From assembly GCA_011620645.1 (NCBI GenBank), contig WOYS01000122.1, positions 24,979-70,467 on the forward strand: a stretch of 45,489 bases of DNA. The letters run 5' to 3'. A program made the position numbers and the translations under genes. Every line of letters starts with the position of its first letter. Within the stretch, counting starts at the first letter, position 1. This DNA is from Mycobacterium sp. GTDB lineage: Bacteria; Actinomycetota; Actinomycetes; Mycobacteriales; Mycobacteriaceae. Positions 20,668 through 29,878 of this stretch are shown here, piece by piece. Under the pieces are notes generated by a model. It saw only the letters and a list, made by a program, of their open reading frames with translations. It made no database searches and was not told the DNA's origin.

Positions 20668-21183
20668 ATGGACTATTGCCTGGGTGACGGTGCGGGTGGC
20701 GCGGCGATCTGGTCGGCCGACCCGACAGTGGATATGGACGGCGATGGCGTGCTCGACGCGATCGGGCTGGACCTCGATGCTGACGGCTTGCCCGATGACG
20801 CGTTGGCCGACCTGGATGGCCCGCCTTTTGATGGGATGGCCGACCACGCGGTGCACGATCGGGACGGCCCGGCGCCGGCCTACTTCACCGATGACGGTTC
20901 GGGCACCTGGGCGGTGGCGGTCGACCGGGCCGGACAGCTGCGCTGGTTCGGGCTCGACGGGGTGCAGGCCACCGGTGGGCCGATGGTCGACTTCGACGGG
21001 GACGGTCTGGTCGATGACCAGCTGCTCGACGTCGACGCCGACGGGCTGGCCGATCGGGTACTCGGCCACCACGACGGGACGGGCACCGCGTACGCCGACC
21101 GTGATGCCGATGGCCGCTGGGATGTGCAGCTCACCGACACCGATGGTGACGGGCGCGCGGACTCAGTCGCCGACCTGACGTGA
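20668..21183 (+). CDS. Asp/Gly-repeat protein (Rv3906c-like), possible calcium binder
   Basis: Conserved mycobacterial protein of 171 residues, found after pcnA as in M. tuberculosis Rv3906c. It is extremely acidic and built of repeated DxDGDG-like units: VDMDGDGVLDAIGLDLDADGLPDD, VDFDGDGLVDDQLLDVDADGLAD and TDTDGDGRADS. These resemble EF-hand or thrombospondin type-3 calcium loops. A single aromatic-rich segment (GTWAVAVDRAGQLRWFGLDG) interrupts them. No signal peptide or membrane helix is visible. Function unknown; calcium binding is inferred from the loops alone. Confidence 0.85.
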   Translation: MDYCLGDGAGGAAIWSADPTVDMDGDGVLDAIGLDLDADGLPDDALADLDGPPFDGMADHAVHDRDGPAPAYFTDDGSGTWAVAVDRAGQLRWFGLDGVQATGGPMVDFDGDGLVDDQLLDVDADGLADRVLGHHDGTGTAYADRDADGRWDVQLTDTDGDGRADSVADLT

Positions 21184-21255
21184 CCGCAGCAGCTCGGCCA
21201 GTACGGCGGCGGAACGCGGCCACCATCGGCCCGGCACCAGTCATGGCTGAACTCT

Positions 21256-21286
21256 AGACCGGTAGCGCTCGTCAGACCGGTAGCGC
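21256..21286 (-). repeat. Tandem duplication at the MFS gene 3' end
   Basis: AGACCGGTAGCGC occurs at 21256-21268 and 21274-21286, an 18-bp period. The second copy is the last coding triplets and stop of the MFS gene; the first copy is just beyond the stop. It looks like a local slippage duplication of the gene end. Confidence 0.6.
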
Positions 21287-22558
21287 CCGCCGGCCGATTC
21301 CGGCATGGAGCGCCAGCCCCAGCAGGTAGAGCACCGCACCGGCCAGCACCAGCGGCACCGAACGCCCATCGGTCGGGATCAGCGCCGCGGCAGCGGCGAT
21401 GGCGCCGACGAACGTCACCCAGAACACCGCATCCTGCACGGTGAAGACGTGACCGCGCAGTGCGTCGTCCACGTCGATCTGCATGGCGCTGTCCACGCAC
21501 AGCTTCACCACCTGCCCGGCCGCGCCGAGGACGAAACCGCAGCCGAACATCACCGGCAGGTACAGCCCCGCGGCGAGCAATTGCACCGCCGCGGCCAGCG
21601 CCAGCGCCCCGTTGGCGGTGCGGTAGCGCCCCCACCTACCGACCGCGGCAGGCGTGAACACGGTGGACAGGAAGGATCCGGCGCCCGTCGCGGCGACGAA
21701 CAGCGCCGCCTTGCCCAGTCCCAGTCCGGCAACCTCGTGATCACCGGTGTGCCGGACGATCACCAACACCAGCAGGGTGTTGATTCCGAACACCATGCGG
21801 TGCGCGGCCAACCCGCCGAGCGTGGCGGTGACCGTCGGGACGGCGGTCACCGTCCGGATTCCGTGCACCCACCCGGTGGACACCGCGTAGGCCACCGACC
21901 CGTGCACCGCGCGGACGCTGTCATCGGGGCCGAGGATGTGTGGCGCGAACCGGATGGACAGCACCAGCGCGATCGCGATCGGCAGCACGCTCAGGAAAAT
22001 CACCACGGCCCCGCCGGCATCGTCGGAGCCGAATCGCGAACGCGTCACCAACATGCAGACGGCGCCGAGTGATACCGCCAGGGCGCCGGTCGCGGTAGCT
22101 ACCGAGTTCATGGTCAGCACCTGATCGCGCGGCACCACATGTGGGAGCGCGGCGGACAGCCCGGAGGACACGAACCGGGTGAAGCCGTTGACGATCAATG
22201 CGCCGAACAAGACCACCAGATCGTTGGCGCTGACCACGAATGCGGCACCGACGGCCACCATCAACAGCAGTCGGCCGGCGTTCGCCCCAATCAGGACGAG
22301 GCGGCGATCCCACCGGTCCAGGAGTGCGCCGGCGAACGGGGCCAGCACCGAATAGGGCACGAACAGCACGGCGAAGGCCACGGCGATGGCCCATGGATCC
22401 GCCTCGCGTTCGGGGTTGAACAGCAGCGCGCTGGCCAGCCCGGCCTGGAACAACCCGTCGCCGAACTGACTGAAGGCACGTAGTTCCAGCAGCCGCCGAA
22501 ACTCCGGCAGGCCGCGGACGGCATGCCAGGTGCCCGGCGGTTTGCGGGTGTCAATCAT
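21272..22558 (-). CDS. MFS-family transporter (Rv0037c-like)
   Basis: A 428-residue membrane protein with about 12 predicted helices and the MFS loop motif [17 protein letters not shown] between helices 2 and 3. It corresponds by sequence and neighbours to M. tuberculosis Rv0037c, an uncharacterised efflux-type permease. It starts at ATG, divergent from the YqgE-family gene across 118 bp. The substrate cannot be told from sequence. It begins the block that in M. tuberculosis lies on the opposite side of oriC from pcnA. Confidence 0.9.
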   Translation of the reverse strand: MIDTRKPPGTWHAVRGLPEFRRLLELRAFSQFGDGLFQAGLASALLFNPEREADPWAIAVAFAVLFVPYSVLAPFAGALLDRWDRRLVLIGANAGRLLLMVAVGAAFVVSANDLVVLFGALIVNGFTRFVSSGLSAALPHVVPRDQVLTMNSVATATGALAVSLGAVCMLVTRSRFGSDDAGGAVVIFLSVLPIAIALVLSIRFAPHILGPDDSVRAVHGSVAYAVSTGWVHGIRTVTAVPTVTATLGGLAAHRMVFGINTLLVLVIVRHTGDHEVAGLGLGKAALFVAATGAGSFLSTVFTPAAVGRWGRYRTANGALALAAAVQLLAAGLYLPVMFGCGFVLGAAGQVVKLCVDSAMQIDVDDALRGHVFTVQDAVFWVTFVGAIAAAAALIPTDGRSVPLVLAGAVLYLLGLALHAGIGRRALPV

Positions 22559-22676
22559 GAGTTCAGGTCCTGTCCGGGCCGCGACGTGCGATCGGCACCC
22601 GGATCCACACTACAAATATCCCGGCGATCCGATGTTGTTCGCTACCGCACCGGGCAGCTGGTGACATGATGGACGG

Positions 22677-23282
22677 GTGTCACAGCCCGAGGAACCGGAG
22701 GACTACGCAGCCTCGACGGCACCGCGGGTGCGCGCCGGGACACTGCTGCTGGCCGATACCGATCTGCTGGAACCGACGTTCCGGCGCAGCGTCATCTACA
22801 TCATCGAGCACAACGAGGGCGGCACCCTCGGGGTGGTGCTCAACCGGCCCAGCGAGACCGCCGTGTACAACGTGCTGCCGCAGTGGGCGAAGCTGGCCGT
22901 CAAGCCCAAGAGCATGTTCATCGGCGGCCCGGTGAAGCGGGATTCGGCGCTGTGCCTGGCCACCGTGCGGGTCGGTGTGGACATCACCGGGGTGGCGGGA
23001 CTGCGGCACGTGCAGGGCCGCGTCGTGATGGTCGATCTGGACACCGATCCCGACGCCATCGCGCCGGCGCTGGAGGGCGTCCGGATCTTCGCCGGATACT
23101 CCGGCTGGACCACCGGTCAGCTGGAAGGCGAAATCGAACGTGACGACTGGATCGTGCTGTCGGCGTTGCCCTCGGATGTGCTGGCGGAACCGAGGGTGGA
23201 CCTCTGGGCCCGGGTGCTGCGGCGTCAGCCGCTACCGCTGTCGATGCTCGCGACGCACCCGATCGATCTGAGCCGGAACTAG
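22677..23282 (+). CDS. YqgE/AlgH family protein (UPF0301)
   Basis: A 201-residue member of the YqgE/AlgH family (M. tuberculosis Rv0038). Family motifs are present: AGTLLLADTDLLEPTFRRSVIYIIEHNEGGTLGVVLNRP, then FIGGPVKRDSALCLA and the late FAGYSGWTTGQLEGEI. The role is unknown in mycobacteria; in other bacteria the family is linked loosely to transcriptional control. It starts at GTG. The next gene, on the opposite strand, ends only 2 bp after its stop. Confidence 0.92.
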   Translation: MSQPEEPEDYAASTAPRVRAGTLLLADTDLLEPTFRRSVIYIIEHNEGGTLGVVLNRPSETAVYNVLPQWAKLAVKPKSMFIGGPVKRDSALCLATVRVGVDITGVAGLRHVQGRVVMVDLDTDPDAIAPALEGVRIFAGYSGWTTGQLEGEIERDDWIVLSALPSDVLAEPRVDLWARVLRRQPLPLSMLATHPIDLSRN

Positions 23283-23284
23283 AT

Positions 23285-23674
23285 CTAGCCGCAGCTGGAA
23301 CGGCCGGCCTGGTCGGTCGGGGAGAGGGTGCAGGACACACACGAGCCTGCGCAGCCATCGCCGGATTCGCGGCGCGCTTCCTGCTCGGCCTCCTTGGCGG
23401 CGACCATTTTTGCACTTTGCCAGCAGCCGGCCGCCACGGTGGCGACGGAGCCGATGACGCAGACCACCAGCACCAGCACCCCCGTCTGGGCAGGAGCGGA
23501 CAGGGCGACGACGCCGCCCCCGGTCAGCATGGCGGCGGCGGCGAACTGGGTGGGTGCGACGGCCCGCAGCACCTGGCGGACCGGGTCGGCCGCGTACGGA
23601 CGGTTCAGCGACCAGGCGGCGACACCAGCGGTCGCCGCGGCCGCGCACAGACAGAGCACCGCGGCGACGAGCAT
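23285..23674 (-). CDS. Small membrane protein (Rv0039c-like)
   Basis: A 129-residue protein with three hydrophobic segments (residues 1-22, about 42-60 and 64-84) and a Cys-rich, charged C-terminus (CAGSCVSCTLSPTDQAGRSSCG). It matches the position and size class of M. tuberculosis Rv0039c, a conserved membrane protein of unknown function. I choose ATG 23674, which keeps the first helix and has a TATTCT -10 box 6 bp upstream; the frame is open further upstream only as antisense to the next gene. The four clustered C-terminal cysteines could bind metal, which is speculative. Confidence 0.8.
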   Translation of the reverse strand: MLVAAVLCLCAAAATAGVAAWSLNRPYAADPVRQVLRAVAPTQFAAAAMLTGGGVVALSAPAQTGVLVLVVCVIGSVATVAAGCWQSAKMVAAKEAEQEARRESGDGCAGSCVSCTLSPTDQAGRSSCG

Positions 23675-23680
23675 GTGCCC

Positions 23681-23686
23681 AGAATA
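23681..23686 (-). promoter_or_regulatory. -10 box for leaderless small membrane protein gene
   Basis: TATTCT, 6 bp before the ATG at 23674 on the minus strand, with no Shine-Dalgarno sequence between. It suggests the gene has its own promoter in addition to read-through from the mtc28-like gene. Confidence 0.5.
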
Positions 23687-23706
23687 CGAGGCACCGCGCG
23701 ATCCGG

Positions 23707-24654
23707 TCAGCCGGGGAGGCCGATAACCGGTGTGACGGCCGGGGCGAGCGCAGCGACGGGGGATGTTCCGGACAGGCTCACCGGAACCGTGGCCGGACCA
23801 GCAGGTGCGGCGGGAGCACCGGCGCCGCCGGGCGGTGTCAGGCCGGCCGGAGCAGGTGCGGCGACCGGGGCGGGTGTGGCGACCCGGAACCCGTTGACGA
23901 TCGCGTCGGTCGCGGCGGCGGCGGCCACCGACTGGGATTCGGCGGTGGTCACCGCCAGGGACACCAGGTAGCGGTCGGTACCCGAGGTCGCGATGATGTG
24001 ACGCTTCGACGTGTTCAGGGTCATGTTGTTCTCGCGGTAGGTGCCTTCGATGATCGAGGTGGGCACGCCGTTGATCTCGGCGATGGATCCGTCGGTCGCC
24101 CGCCACGCGGTGAGCTGCTGGTTGTCGACGAACCCGTGCCGGATGGCCTCTCGGGCGTCGAAATCGCCGACGAGTTTGTAGACCACCACCTGCGCGTTGG
24201 ACGTGTACAGCCCGTCACCGCCGACCCGGTCGGCGATCACGGCGAACGCGTCGGTCACGTTCGGGTCGGGTACCTGTGTCCACCCGGTGGGCCGCGGCAG
24301 CACGATGTTGAGTGCGGTGAAGTTGTTCGCGGTCTGTGGTTCCATCTGGACGTTCACGCTGGACAGGTAGTCGCGGATGGTGCCCGCGGGGTTGGGCGAC
24401 AGCGGCACCGTCACCGGTCGCGGCGCGGCGACCGGTACTGCGGCGGCGCCGACGGGCTGGGAGGGTCCGGGCACCGCAGGTGCCGCCTGCGGGGCGACGG
24501 TCACGGTCTGGGTGACGGTGGCGGGGCTCGGCGGGGACGGCTGCGGAGCAGGGGGCTCGGCGGAAGCGGCGGGTCCTGCCAGGACCAGCACACCGGCGAA
24601 ACCGGCGGCGGTCCCCGCGATTAGAACCCGCCAGGGCCGGGCGTTCTCGTTCAT
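23707..24654 (-). CDS. Secreted proline-rich antigen, LpqN/Mtc28 family
   Basis: Homologue of M. tuberculosis proline-rich 28-kDa antigen Mtc28 (Rv0040c). The 315-residue product has a signal peptide (VLIAGTAAGFAGVLVLAGPAASA, residues 9-31), a Pro/Ala/Thr-rich exported segment, then the LpqN-like domain (about 95-255) with WTQVPDPNVTDAFAVIADR, YTSNAQVVVYKLVGDFD and SIIEGTYRENNMTLNTSKRHIIATSG. The C-terminus is again Pro/Ala-rich. Start at ATG 24654, which has GGAAGGA upstream and gives a clean signal peptide; the frame extends nine codons further. Biochemical function unknown; it is secreted and immunogenic in M. tuberculosis. Confidence 0.9.
   Translation of the reverse strand: MNENARPWRVLIAGTAAGFAGVLVLAGPAASAEPPAPQPSPPSPATVTQTVTVAPQAAPAVPGPSQPVGAAAVPVAAPRPVTVPLSPNPAGTIRDYLSSVNVQMEPQTANNFTALNIVLPRPTGWTQVPDPNVTDAFAVIADRVGGDGLYTSNAQVVVYKLVGDFDAREAIRHGFVDNQQLTAWRATDGSIAEINGVPTSIIEGTYRENNMTLNTSKRHIIATSGTDRYLVSLAVTTAESQSVAAAAATDAIVNGFRVATPAPVAAPAPAGLTPPGGAGAPAAPAGPATVPVSLSGTSPVAALAPAVTPVIGLPG
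23744..23765 (+). repeat. Dispersed GAGCG-repeat, copy 2 (antisense within mtc28-like gene)
   Basis: The core of this copy is GCGAGCGCAGCGAC, followed by a run of Gs and ATG. It lies in the C-terminal coding region of the mtc28-like gene but on the opposite strand, so it is translated there as SPVAALA. It matches copy 3 at 19 of 20 bases. Confidence 0.6.
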
Positions 24655-24819
24655 CTGACGCGGGTCCTTCCGAGTTTGCACATGCCGGGGTCAGGGGCCG
24701 ACTGTAACCATGTCGCGGCCAAGGTCACCAGGGCCGGAACAGAGCTGCAACCGTGTGGTGAGCGGGCTGCAACGGAACCGATACCAACCCGTGGCCGAAG
24801 GGCTCGCGAACGGCGCTTA

Positions 24820-24825
24820 TACCCT
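24820..24825 (+). promoter_or_regulatory. -10 box for leaderless leuS transcript
   Basis: TACCCT, 7 bp before the GTG at 24833, with no Shine-Dalgarno between. It supports choosing this GTG as the leuS start. Confidence 0.5.
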
Positions 24826-24832
24826 GTTTGGC

Positions 24833-27760
24833 GTGACAGATCCCTCGGCTGACGCAGCCGCCACCGATGCCGACGCCCCCAGCCACCGCTACAACGCGCA
24901 GCTGGCCGGTGAGATCGAGCAGACCTGGCAGCAGCGCTGGCAGGTGCTGGGGACGTTCGATGTGCCCAATCCGGTCGGCTCGCTGGCGCCGGCGGACGGG
25001 TCCCCGCTACCCGCGGACAAGATGTTCGTGCAGGACATGTTCCCGTACCCGTCGGGGGAGGGCCTGCACGTCGGGCATCCGCTCGGCTACATCGCCACCG
25101 ACGTGTATGCCCGCTACTTCCGGATGACCGGCCGCAACGTGCTGCATGCGCTGGGCTTCGATGCGTTCGGCCTGCCCGCCGAGCAGTACGCGGTGCAGAC
25201 TGGCACCCATCCACGCACCCGCACCGAGGCCAATATCGTCAACTTCCGGCGTCAGCTGGGCCGGCTGGGGCTGGGCCACGACTCCCGGCGCAGCTTCTCC
25301 ACCACCGATGTCGACTTCTACAAGTGGACGCAGTGGATCTTCCTCCAGATCTACAACGCCTGGTTCGACGCCGATCTCAACCGCGCCCGGCGCATCGGCG
25401 AGTTGATCGCCGAGTTCGAATCCGGCGCGCGGGCGCTACCGGACGGCCGTCGCTGGCAGGACCTCTCCACGGGTGAGCGCGCCGATGTCGTCGACGCGCA
25501 TCGCCTGGTCTACCGCGCCGACTCGGTGGTCAACTGGTGCCCCGGGCTGGGCACGGTGCTGGCCAACGAGGAGGTCACCTCCGATGGCCGCAGTGACCGC
25601 GGCAATTACCCGGTGTTCCGGAAACGGTTGCGGCAGTGGATGATGCGCATCACCGCGTACTCCGACCGGCTACTCGACGACCTGGATGTGCTGGACTGGC
25701 CCGACAAGGTCAAGGCCATGCAGCGCAACTGGATCGGGCGCTCGGTCGGCGCACAGGTGCGATTCGGCACCGAGGTCGGCGATATCGAGGTCTTCACGAC
25801 CAGGCCCGACACGCTGTTCGGCGCGACCTACTTGGTGCTGGCGCCCGAACACGATCTAGTCGACGCGCTGGTCAGCCAGGGCGAGCGGAGCGACGGGGGA
25901 GTGGGCGCGCAGTGGCCCGAGGGCACCGACGACCGCTGGACCTACGGTGCGGCGACCCCGGCGCAGGCGGTGGCCACCTACCGCTCCGATATCGCGGCGA
26001 AGTCGGATCTGGAGCGCCAGGAGAACAAGTCGAAGACGGGTGTCTTCACCGGCTCCTATGCCACGAATCCCATTAACGGACAACAGATTCCGGTGTTCAT
26101 CGCCGACTATGTGTTGGCCGGCTACGGGACCGGGGCGATCATGGCGGTGCCCAGCGGCGACCAGCGTGACTGGGAGTTCGCCACGGCATTCGGGCTGCCG
26201 ATAATCCAGGTGGTCGTGCCTGGGGCAGGAGCGCAGCGACCCGGGGATGAGCCACCTGGGGATGTGACGGTGGCCGCCTACGCCGGCGACGGTGAGCTGG
26301 TGAACTCCGACTATCTCAACGGGTTGTCGGTCGCCGACGCGAAGGTGGCGATCATCGCCCGCCTTGAGGCCGACGGTGCGGGGCGTTCCCGCGTCGAGTT
26401 CAAGCTGCGGGATTGGCTTTTCGCCCGGCAGCGCTACTGGGGCGAGCCGTTCCCCATCGTCTACGACGCCGACGGCCGCGCCCACCCGCTGCCCGAATCC
26501 GCTCTGCCGGTGGAACTTCCGGATATCCCGGACTACGCGCCGGTGATGTTCGACCCCGATGACGCCGACAGCGAGCCCTCGCCGCCGCTGGGTAAGGCCG
26601 CCGAATGGGTGAACGTCGAGCTCGATCTGGGTGACGGGTTGCAGCCCTACGCCCGCGACACCAATGTGATGCCGCAGTGGGCGGGCAGCTCCTGGTACGA
26701 ACTGCGCTACGCCGACCCGCACAACGGCGACGAGTTCTGCGCCAAGGAGAACGAGGCGTATTGGATGGGGCCGCGGCCGGCGGAGCACGGCCCCGACGAC
26801 CCCGGCGGCGTGGACATGTACGTCGGCGGCGTCGAACATGCGGTGCTGCATCTGCTGTACTGCCGGTTCTGGCACAAGGTGCTCTACGACCTGGGCCATG
26901 TGTCGTCGAGGGAGCCCTACCGGCGGCTGGTCAACCAGGGCTACATCCAGGCGTTCGCCTACACCGACGCGCGCGGCTCCTACGTGCCCGCCGCCGACGT
27001 GATCGAGCGGGACGGCAAGTTCTATTTGCCGGACCCCTCCGGAGACATCCCCGTCAACCAGGAGTTCGGCAAGATCGGCAAGAGCCTGAAGAACTCGGTG
27101 TCCCCGGACGAGATCTGCGATGAGTACGGCGCGGACACCCTGCGCGTGTACGAGATGTCGATGGGGCCGCTGGAGGCGTCCCGGCCGTGGGCCACCAAGG
27201 ATGTCGTCGGCGCGCACCGATTCCTGCAGCGGGTGTGGCGGGCGGTCATCGACGAGTCGACCGGCACCGAGCGGGTCAGCGAGCACGAGGCGGTCTCCGA
27301 GGACACCCTGCGCGCATTGAACAAGACCATCGCCGGGGTGGCCGAAGACTATGCGGCACTGCGCAACAACACCGCGGCAGCCAAACTCATCGAGTACACC
27401 AACCACCTCACCAAGGAGGGGGTGACGGCGCGGGCCGCGGTCGAACCGCTGGTGCTGATGGTCGCGCCGCTGGCGCCGCATCTGGCCGAGGAGCTGTGGC
27501 GGCGGCTGGGGCATGACGGCTCGCTGGCGCACGGCCCGTTTCCCGTCGTCGACGAGCGCTATCTGGCGGACGACACCGTCCAGTTACCGGTCCAGGTCAA
27601 CGGCAAGGTGCGCGGCAAGATCACCGTCGCCGCAGACCTGGACACGGCCGCCCTGGAAGCCGCGGCGCTGGCCGACGAGAAGGTGCAGGCCTTCCTGGCC
27701 GGCACCTCCCCGAAGAAGGTCATCGTGGTTCCCGGCCGGCTGGTCAACCTCGTCGTCTAG
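24833..27760 (+). CDS. leuS: Leucyl-tRNA synthetase
   Basis: Class I synthetase that charges tRNA-Leu. The 975-residue protein has the HIGH-type motif [15 protein letters not shown] (about residue 75), the editing domain with [23 protein letters not shown], the late catalytic [14 protein letters not shown] standing for KMSKS, and the C-terminal anticodon-binding and tRNA-contact domains. It starts at GTG 24833 (MTDPSADAA), matching mycobacterial LeuS; the frame is open 41 codons upstream. Two loops in the editing domain, GERSDGGVG and AGAQRPGDE, are encoded by dispersed repeat copies and look like lineage-specific additions. Confidence 0.96.
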   Translation: MTDPSADAAATDADAPSHRYNAQLAGEIEQTWQQRWQVLGTFDVPNPVGSLAPADGSPLPADKMFVQDMFPYPSGEGLHVGHPLGYIATDVYARYFRMTGRNVLHALGFDAFGLPAEQYAVQTGTHPRTRTEANIVNFRRQLGRLGLGHDSRRSFSTTDVDFYKWTQWIFLQIYNAWFDADLNRARRIGELIAEFESGARALPDGRRWQDLSTGERADVVDAHRLVYRADSVVNWCPGLGTVLANEEVTSDGRSDRGNYPVFRKRLRQWMMRITAYSDRLLDDLDVLDWPDKVKAMQRNWIGRSVGAQVRFGTEVGDIEVFTTRPDTLFGATYLVLAPEHDLVDALVSQGERSDGGVGAQWPEGTDDRWTYGAATPAQAVATYRSDIAAKSDLERQENKSKTGVFTGSYATNPINGQQIPVFIADYVLAGYGTGAIMAVPSGDQRDWEFATAFGLPIIQVVVPGAGAQRPGDEPPGDVTVAAYAGDGELVNSDYLNGLSVADAKVAIIARLEADGAGRSRVEFKLRDWLFARQRYWGEPFPIVYDADGRAHPLPESALPVELPDIPDYAPVMFDPDDADSEPSPPLGKAAEWVNVELDLGDGLQPYARDTNVMPQWAGSSWYELRYADPHNGDEFCAKENEAYWMGPRPAEHGPDDPGGVDMYVGGVEHAVLHLLYCRFWHKVLYDLGHVSSREPYRRLVNQGYIQAFAYTDARGSYVPAADVIERDGKFYLPDPSGDIPVNQEFGKIGKSLKNSVSPDEICDEYGADTLRVYEMSMGPLEASRPWATKDVVGAHRFLQRVWRAVIDESTGTERVSEHEAVSEDTLRALNKTIAGVAEDYAALRNNTAAAKLIEYTNHLTKEGVTARAAVEPLVLMVAPLAPHLAEELWRRLGHDGSLAHGPFPVVDERYLADDTVQLPVQVNGKVRGKITVAADLDTAALEAAALADEKVQAFLAGTSPKKVIVVPGRLVNLVV
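25881..25900 (+). repeat. Dispersed GAGCG-repeat, copy 3 (in leuS)
   Basis: The core is GCGAGCGGAGCGAC followed by GGGGGA. It is in frame within the leuS editing domain and read as GERSDGG, the same frame as copy 1. Confidence 0.6.
26228..26250 (+). repeat. Dispersed GAGCG-repeat, copy 4 (in leuS)
   Basis: The core GGAGCGCAGCGAC at 26228-26240 is followed by CCGGGGATGA. It lies in leuS but is read in a different frame from copy 3, giving GAQRPGD. Confidence 0.6.
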
Positions 27761-27816
27761 CTGCGATTCGCTCCGCAGATCAGGTAACAGGCGAGGTCCG
27801 AACCCCACCCTTGAAC

Positions 27817-28482
27817 TCACCCGGGGCGGACCGTGATCTCGTGGACCTGGGCGTCGCGGGGTATGTTCACCGCCTGCGCGACGAGCCCGCCCACGATCTC
27901 GGGGCGCAGGAAGCGGGTCGGGTCGTAATCCTTGCCCTCGTACGCGACGAGGTCGCGCTGCATCTCGGAGTCGGTGCGACCCGGGAAGATCGACGTCACC
28001 CGCAGTGACGGCTCGTCGGCGCGCAATGAGTCGGCGAATGCCCGCAGTGCGAACTTGCTCGCCGAGTAAGACGCCATACCGGCCGAGACCTTTTGGCCTG
28101 CACCGGAATTGATGAACACCACCTGGCCGTGGGCGGCACGCAACGCAGGCAGCAGTGCCAGCGTGAGCGCGACGGCACCGGTGACATTAACCTCGAAGCT
28201 GGCCCGCCACTGCCCGGCGGTCGACTCGGCGACGGTTCCCGGATAGAGCACTCCGGCGTTGTGCACCAGTACGTCGAGTGCGGTGAGCACCTCGGCGGCC
28301 GACTCGATCGACTCCTCGTCGGTGAGGTCCAGCGGCCAGGTCGGCGATCCCAGGCGTTCGGCCACCGCGTCCAGATGGGCCGACGGGCGGCCCGCCAGTA
28401 ACAGGGTGTGCGTGGGGGCGAGTGCGGTGGCGACGGCCGATCCGATCCCGCCGCCGGCACCGGTTATCAAGGCGGTCGGCAC
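27817..28482 (-). CDS. Short-chain dehydrogenase/reductase
   Basis: Classical SDR oxidoreductase of 221 residues: cofactor motif TGAGGGIG at the N-terminus, NAG at about residue 74, and the catalytic YSASK with an upstream Ser in FINSGAG. After the first strand, LLLAGRP suggests NADP(H) preference. The substrate is unknown. It is short for the family but complete. It starts at GTG with TAGGCT 6 bp upstream, divergent from the glucosylglycerate hydrolase gene. It is convergent with leuS across 56 bp. Confidence 0.9.
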   Translation of the reverse strand: MPTALITGAGGGIGSAVATALAPTHTLLLAGRPSAHLDAVAERLGSPTWPLDLTDEESIESAAEVLTALDVLVHNAGVLYPGTVAESTAGQWRASFEVNVTGAVALTLALLPALRAAHGQVVFINSGAGQKVSAGMASYSASKFALRAFADSLRADEPSLRVTSIFPGRTDSEMQRDLVAYEGKDYDPTRFLRPEIVGGLVAQAVNIPRDAQVHEITVRPG

Positions 28483-28488
28483 GCTGAG

Positions 28489-28494
28489 AGCCTA
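28489..28494 (-). promoter_or_regulatory. -10 box for leaderless SDR transcript
   Basis: TAGGCT, 6 bp before the GTG at 28482 on the minus strand and without a Shine-Dalgarno, consistent with a leaderless mRNA. Confidence 0.5.
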
Positions 28495-28536
28495 CCGACC
28501 TGCGCTCTGGGCCGCGGAGACGCATTATTGAGGGCG

Positions 28537-29877
28537 ATGCCACCGGATCCGAGTTTCGGCCCCACCCAACTCGCTGCGCGCGCGGCCTACCTGCTGCGCG
28601 GTAACGACCTGGGTGTGATGACCACTGCCGCACCGCTGCTGTACCCGCACATGTGGAGCTGGGACGCGGCCTTCGTCGCGATAGGCCTGGCCCCGCTGAG
28701 CGTGGAACGCGCCGTCGTCGAACTGGACACGCTGCTCTCGGCGCAGTGGAGCAACGGCATGATCCCGCACATCGTGTTCGCCAACGGCGTGGACGGCTAT
28801 TTCCCCGGCCCGGCGCGCTGGGCCACCTCGGCGCTCGCCGAACATGCGCCGCGCAGCCGGCATACCTCGGGCATCACCCAGCCACCGGTGCACGCGATCG
28901 CGGTGCAACGCATCCTGGACCGGGCCAAGACGCGTGGCAGGTCCACCCGGGCGGTCGCCGAGGCGTTCCTGGACCGGCGCTGGGACGATCTGGTGCGCTG
29001 GCACCGCTGGCTGGCCGAGTGCCGCGATCTGCGGGGCAGAGGCCGCATCACGCTGTATCACGGCTGGGAGTCCGGGATGGACAACTCGCCCCGCTGGGAC
29101 AGCGCCTACGCCAACGTGATTCCCGGTGCCGTGCCGGAGTATCAGCGCGAGGACAACAAGATCAACACCGACTCCAGCCAGCGCCCCTCCGATCTGGAGT
29201 ACGACCGGTATCTGTGGCTGCTGGAGGAGATGAAATCGGCCCGCTACGACGACGAGCTACTTGCCAAGACGATGAGCTTCGCGGTCGAGGACGTGTTCGT
29301 CTCGGCGATCTTCTCGGTGGCGTGCCAGGTCCTCGCCGAGATCGGGGAGGACTACAAGCGCCCGCCCGCAGATGTCCGTGACCTGTACTCCTGGGCGGAT
29401 CGTTTCCGGGCCGGTGTCGTCGATGCCACCGACGAACGCACGGGTGCGGCAAGGGATTTTGATGTTCGCGCAGACAAGTGGGTGGCCACCGAGACGGTCG
29501 CGCAGTTCGCCCCGCTGCTGTGCGGCGGGCTCTCGCACGACAAGGAACGGACACTGCTGAAGCTGCTGGAGGGACCGCGCTTCAGCAGCCACCCGGACCT
29601 GCGTTACTCGCTGATCCCCACGACGTCGCCCGTCTCCAGGGACTTCCGCCCCCGCGAGTACTGGCGCGGACCGGTGTGGCCGGTGACGACATGGCTGTTC
29701 GCGTGGTGCTTCGCGCGGCGCGGCTGGGCAGAACGTTCGTCGACGCTGCGCCAGGAGGGGTTGCGCCAGGCCAGTGACGGCACTTTCGCGGAGTACTACG
29801 AACCGTTCACCGGTGAGCCACTGGGCAGCATGCAGCAGTCCTGGACGGCCGCAGCAGTGCTGGACTGGCTGGGTTGA
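28537..29877 (+). CDS. ggH: Glucosylglycerate hydrolase (GH63)
   Basis: Hydrolyses glucosylglycerate, a compatible solute that mycobacteria accumulate during nitrogen limitation, to glucose and glycerate. The 446-residue product equals the length I recall for the characterised Mycolicibacterium hassiacum enzyme. The catalytic acids I recall for that enzyme fall exactly on D182 (GWESGMDNSPRWD) and E419 (FAEYYEPF) here. The alpha/alpha-barrel signature HMWSWDAAFVAIG and the C-terminal GSMQQSWTAA are also present. ATG 28537 has GAGGG before it; the open frame extends 43 codons upstream through the SDR promoter but without homology. This gene is typical of rapid growers and absent from M. tuberculosis. 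Confidence 0.92.
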   Translation: MPPDPSFGPTQLAARAAYLLRGNDLGVMTTAAPLLYPHMWSWDAAFVAIGLAPLSVERAVVELDTLLSAQWSNGMIPHIVFANGVDGYFPGPARWATSALAEHAPRSRHTSGITQPPVHAIAVQRILDRAKTRGRSTRAVAEAFLDRRWDDLVRWHRWLAECRDLRGRGRITLYHGWESGMDNSPRWDSAYANVIPGAVPEYQREDNKINTDSSQRPSDLEYDRYLWLLEEMKSARYDDELLAKTMSFAVEDVFVSAIFSVACQVLAEIGEDYKRPPADVRDLYSWADRFRAGVVDATDERTGAARDFDVRADKWVATETVAQFAPLLCGGLSHDKERTLLKLLEGPRFSSHPDLRYSLIPTTSPVSRDFRPREYWRGPVWPVTTWLFAWCFARRGWAERSSTLRQEGLRQASDGTFAEYYEPFTGEPLGSMQQSWTAAAVLDWLG

Positions 29878-29878
29878 T

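Noticed and set aside
25856..27532. 558-codon open frame antisense to leuS
   Set aside because: Shadow of leuS; the sense strand carries the full synthetase signature.
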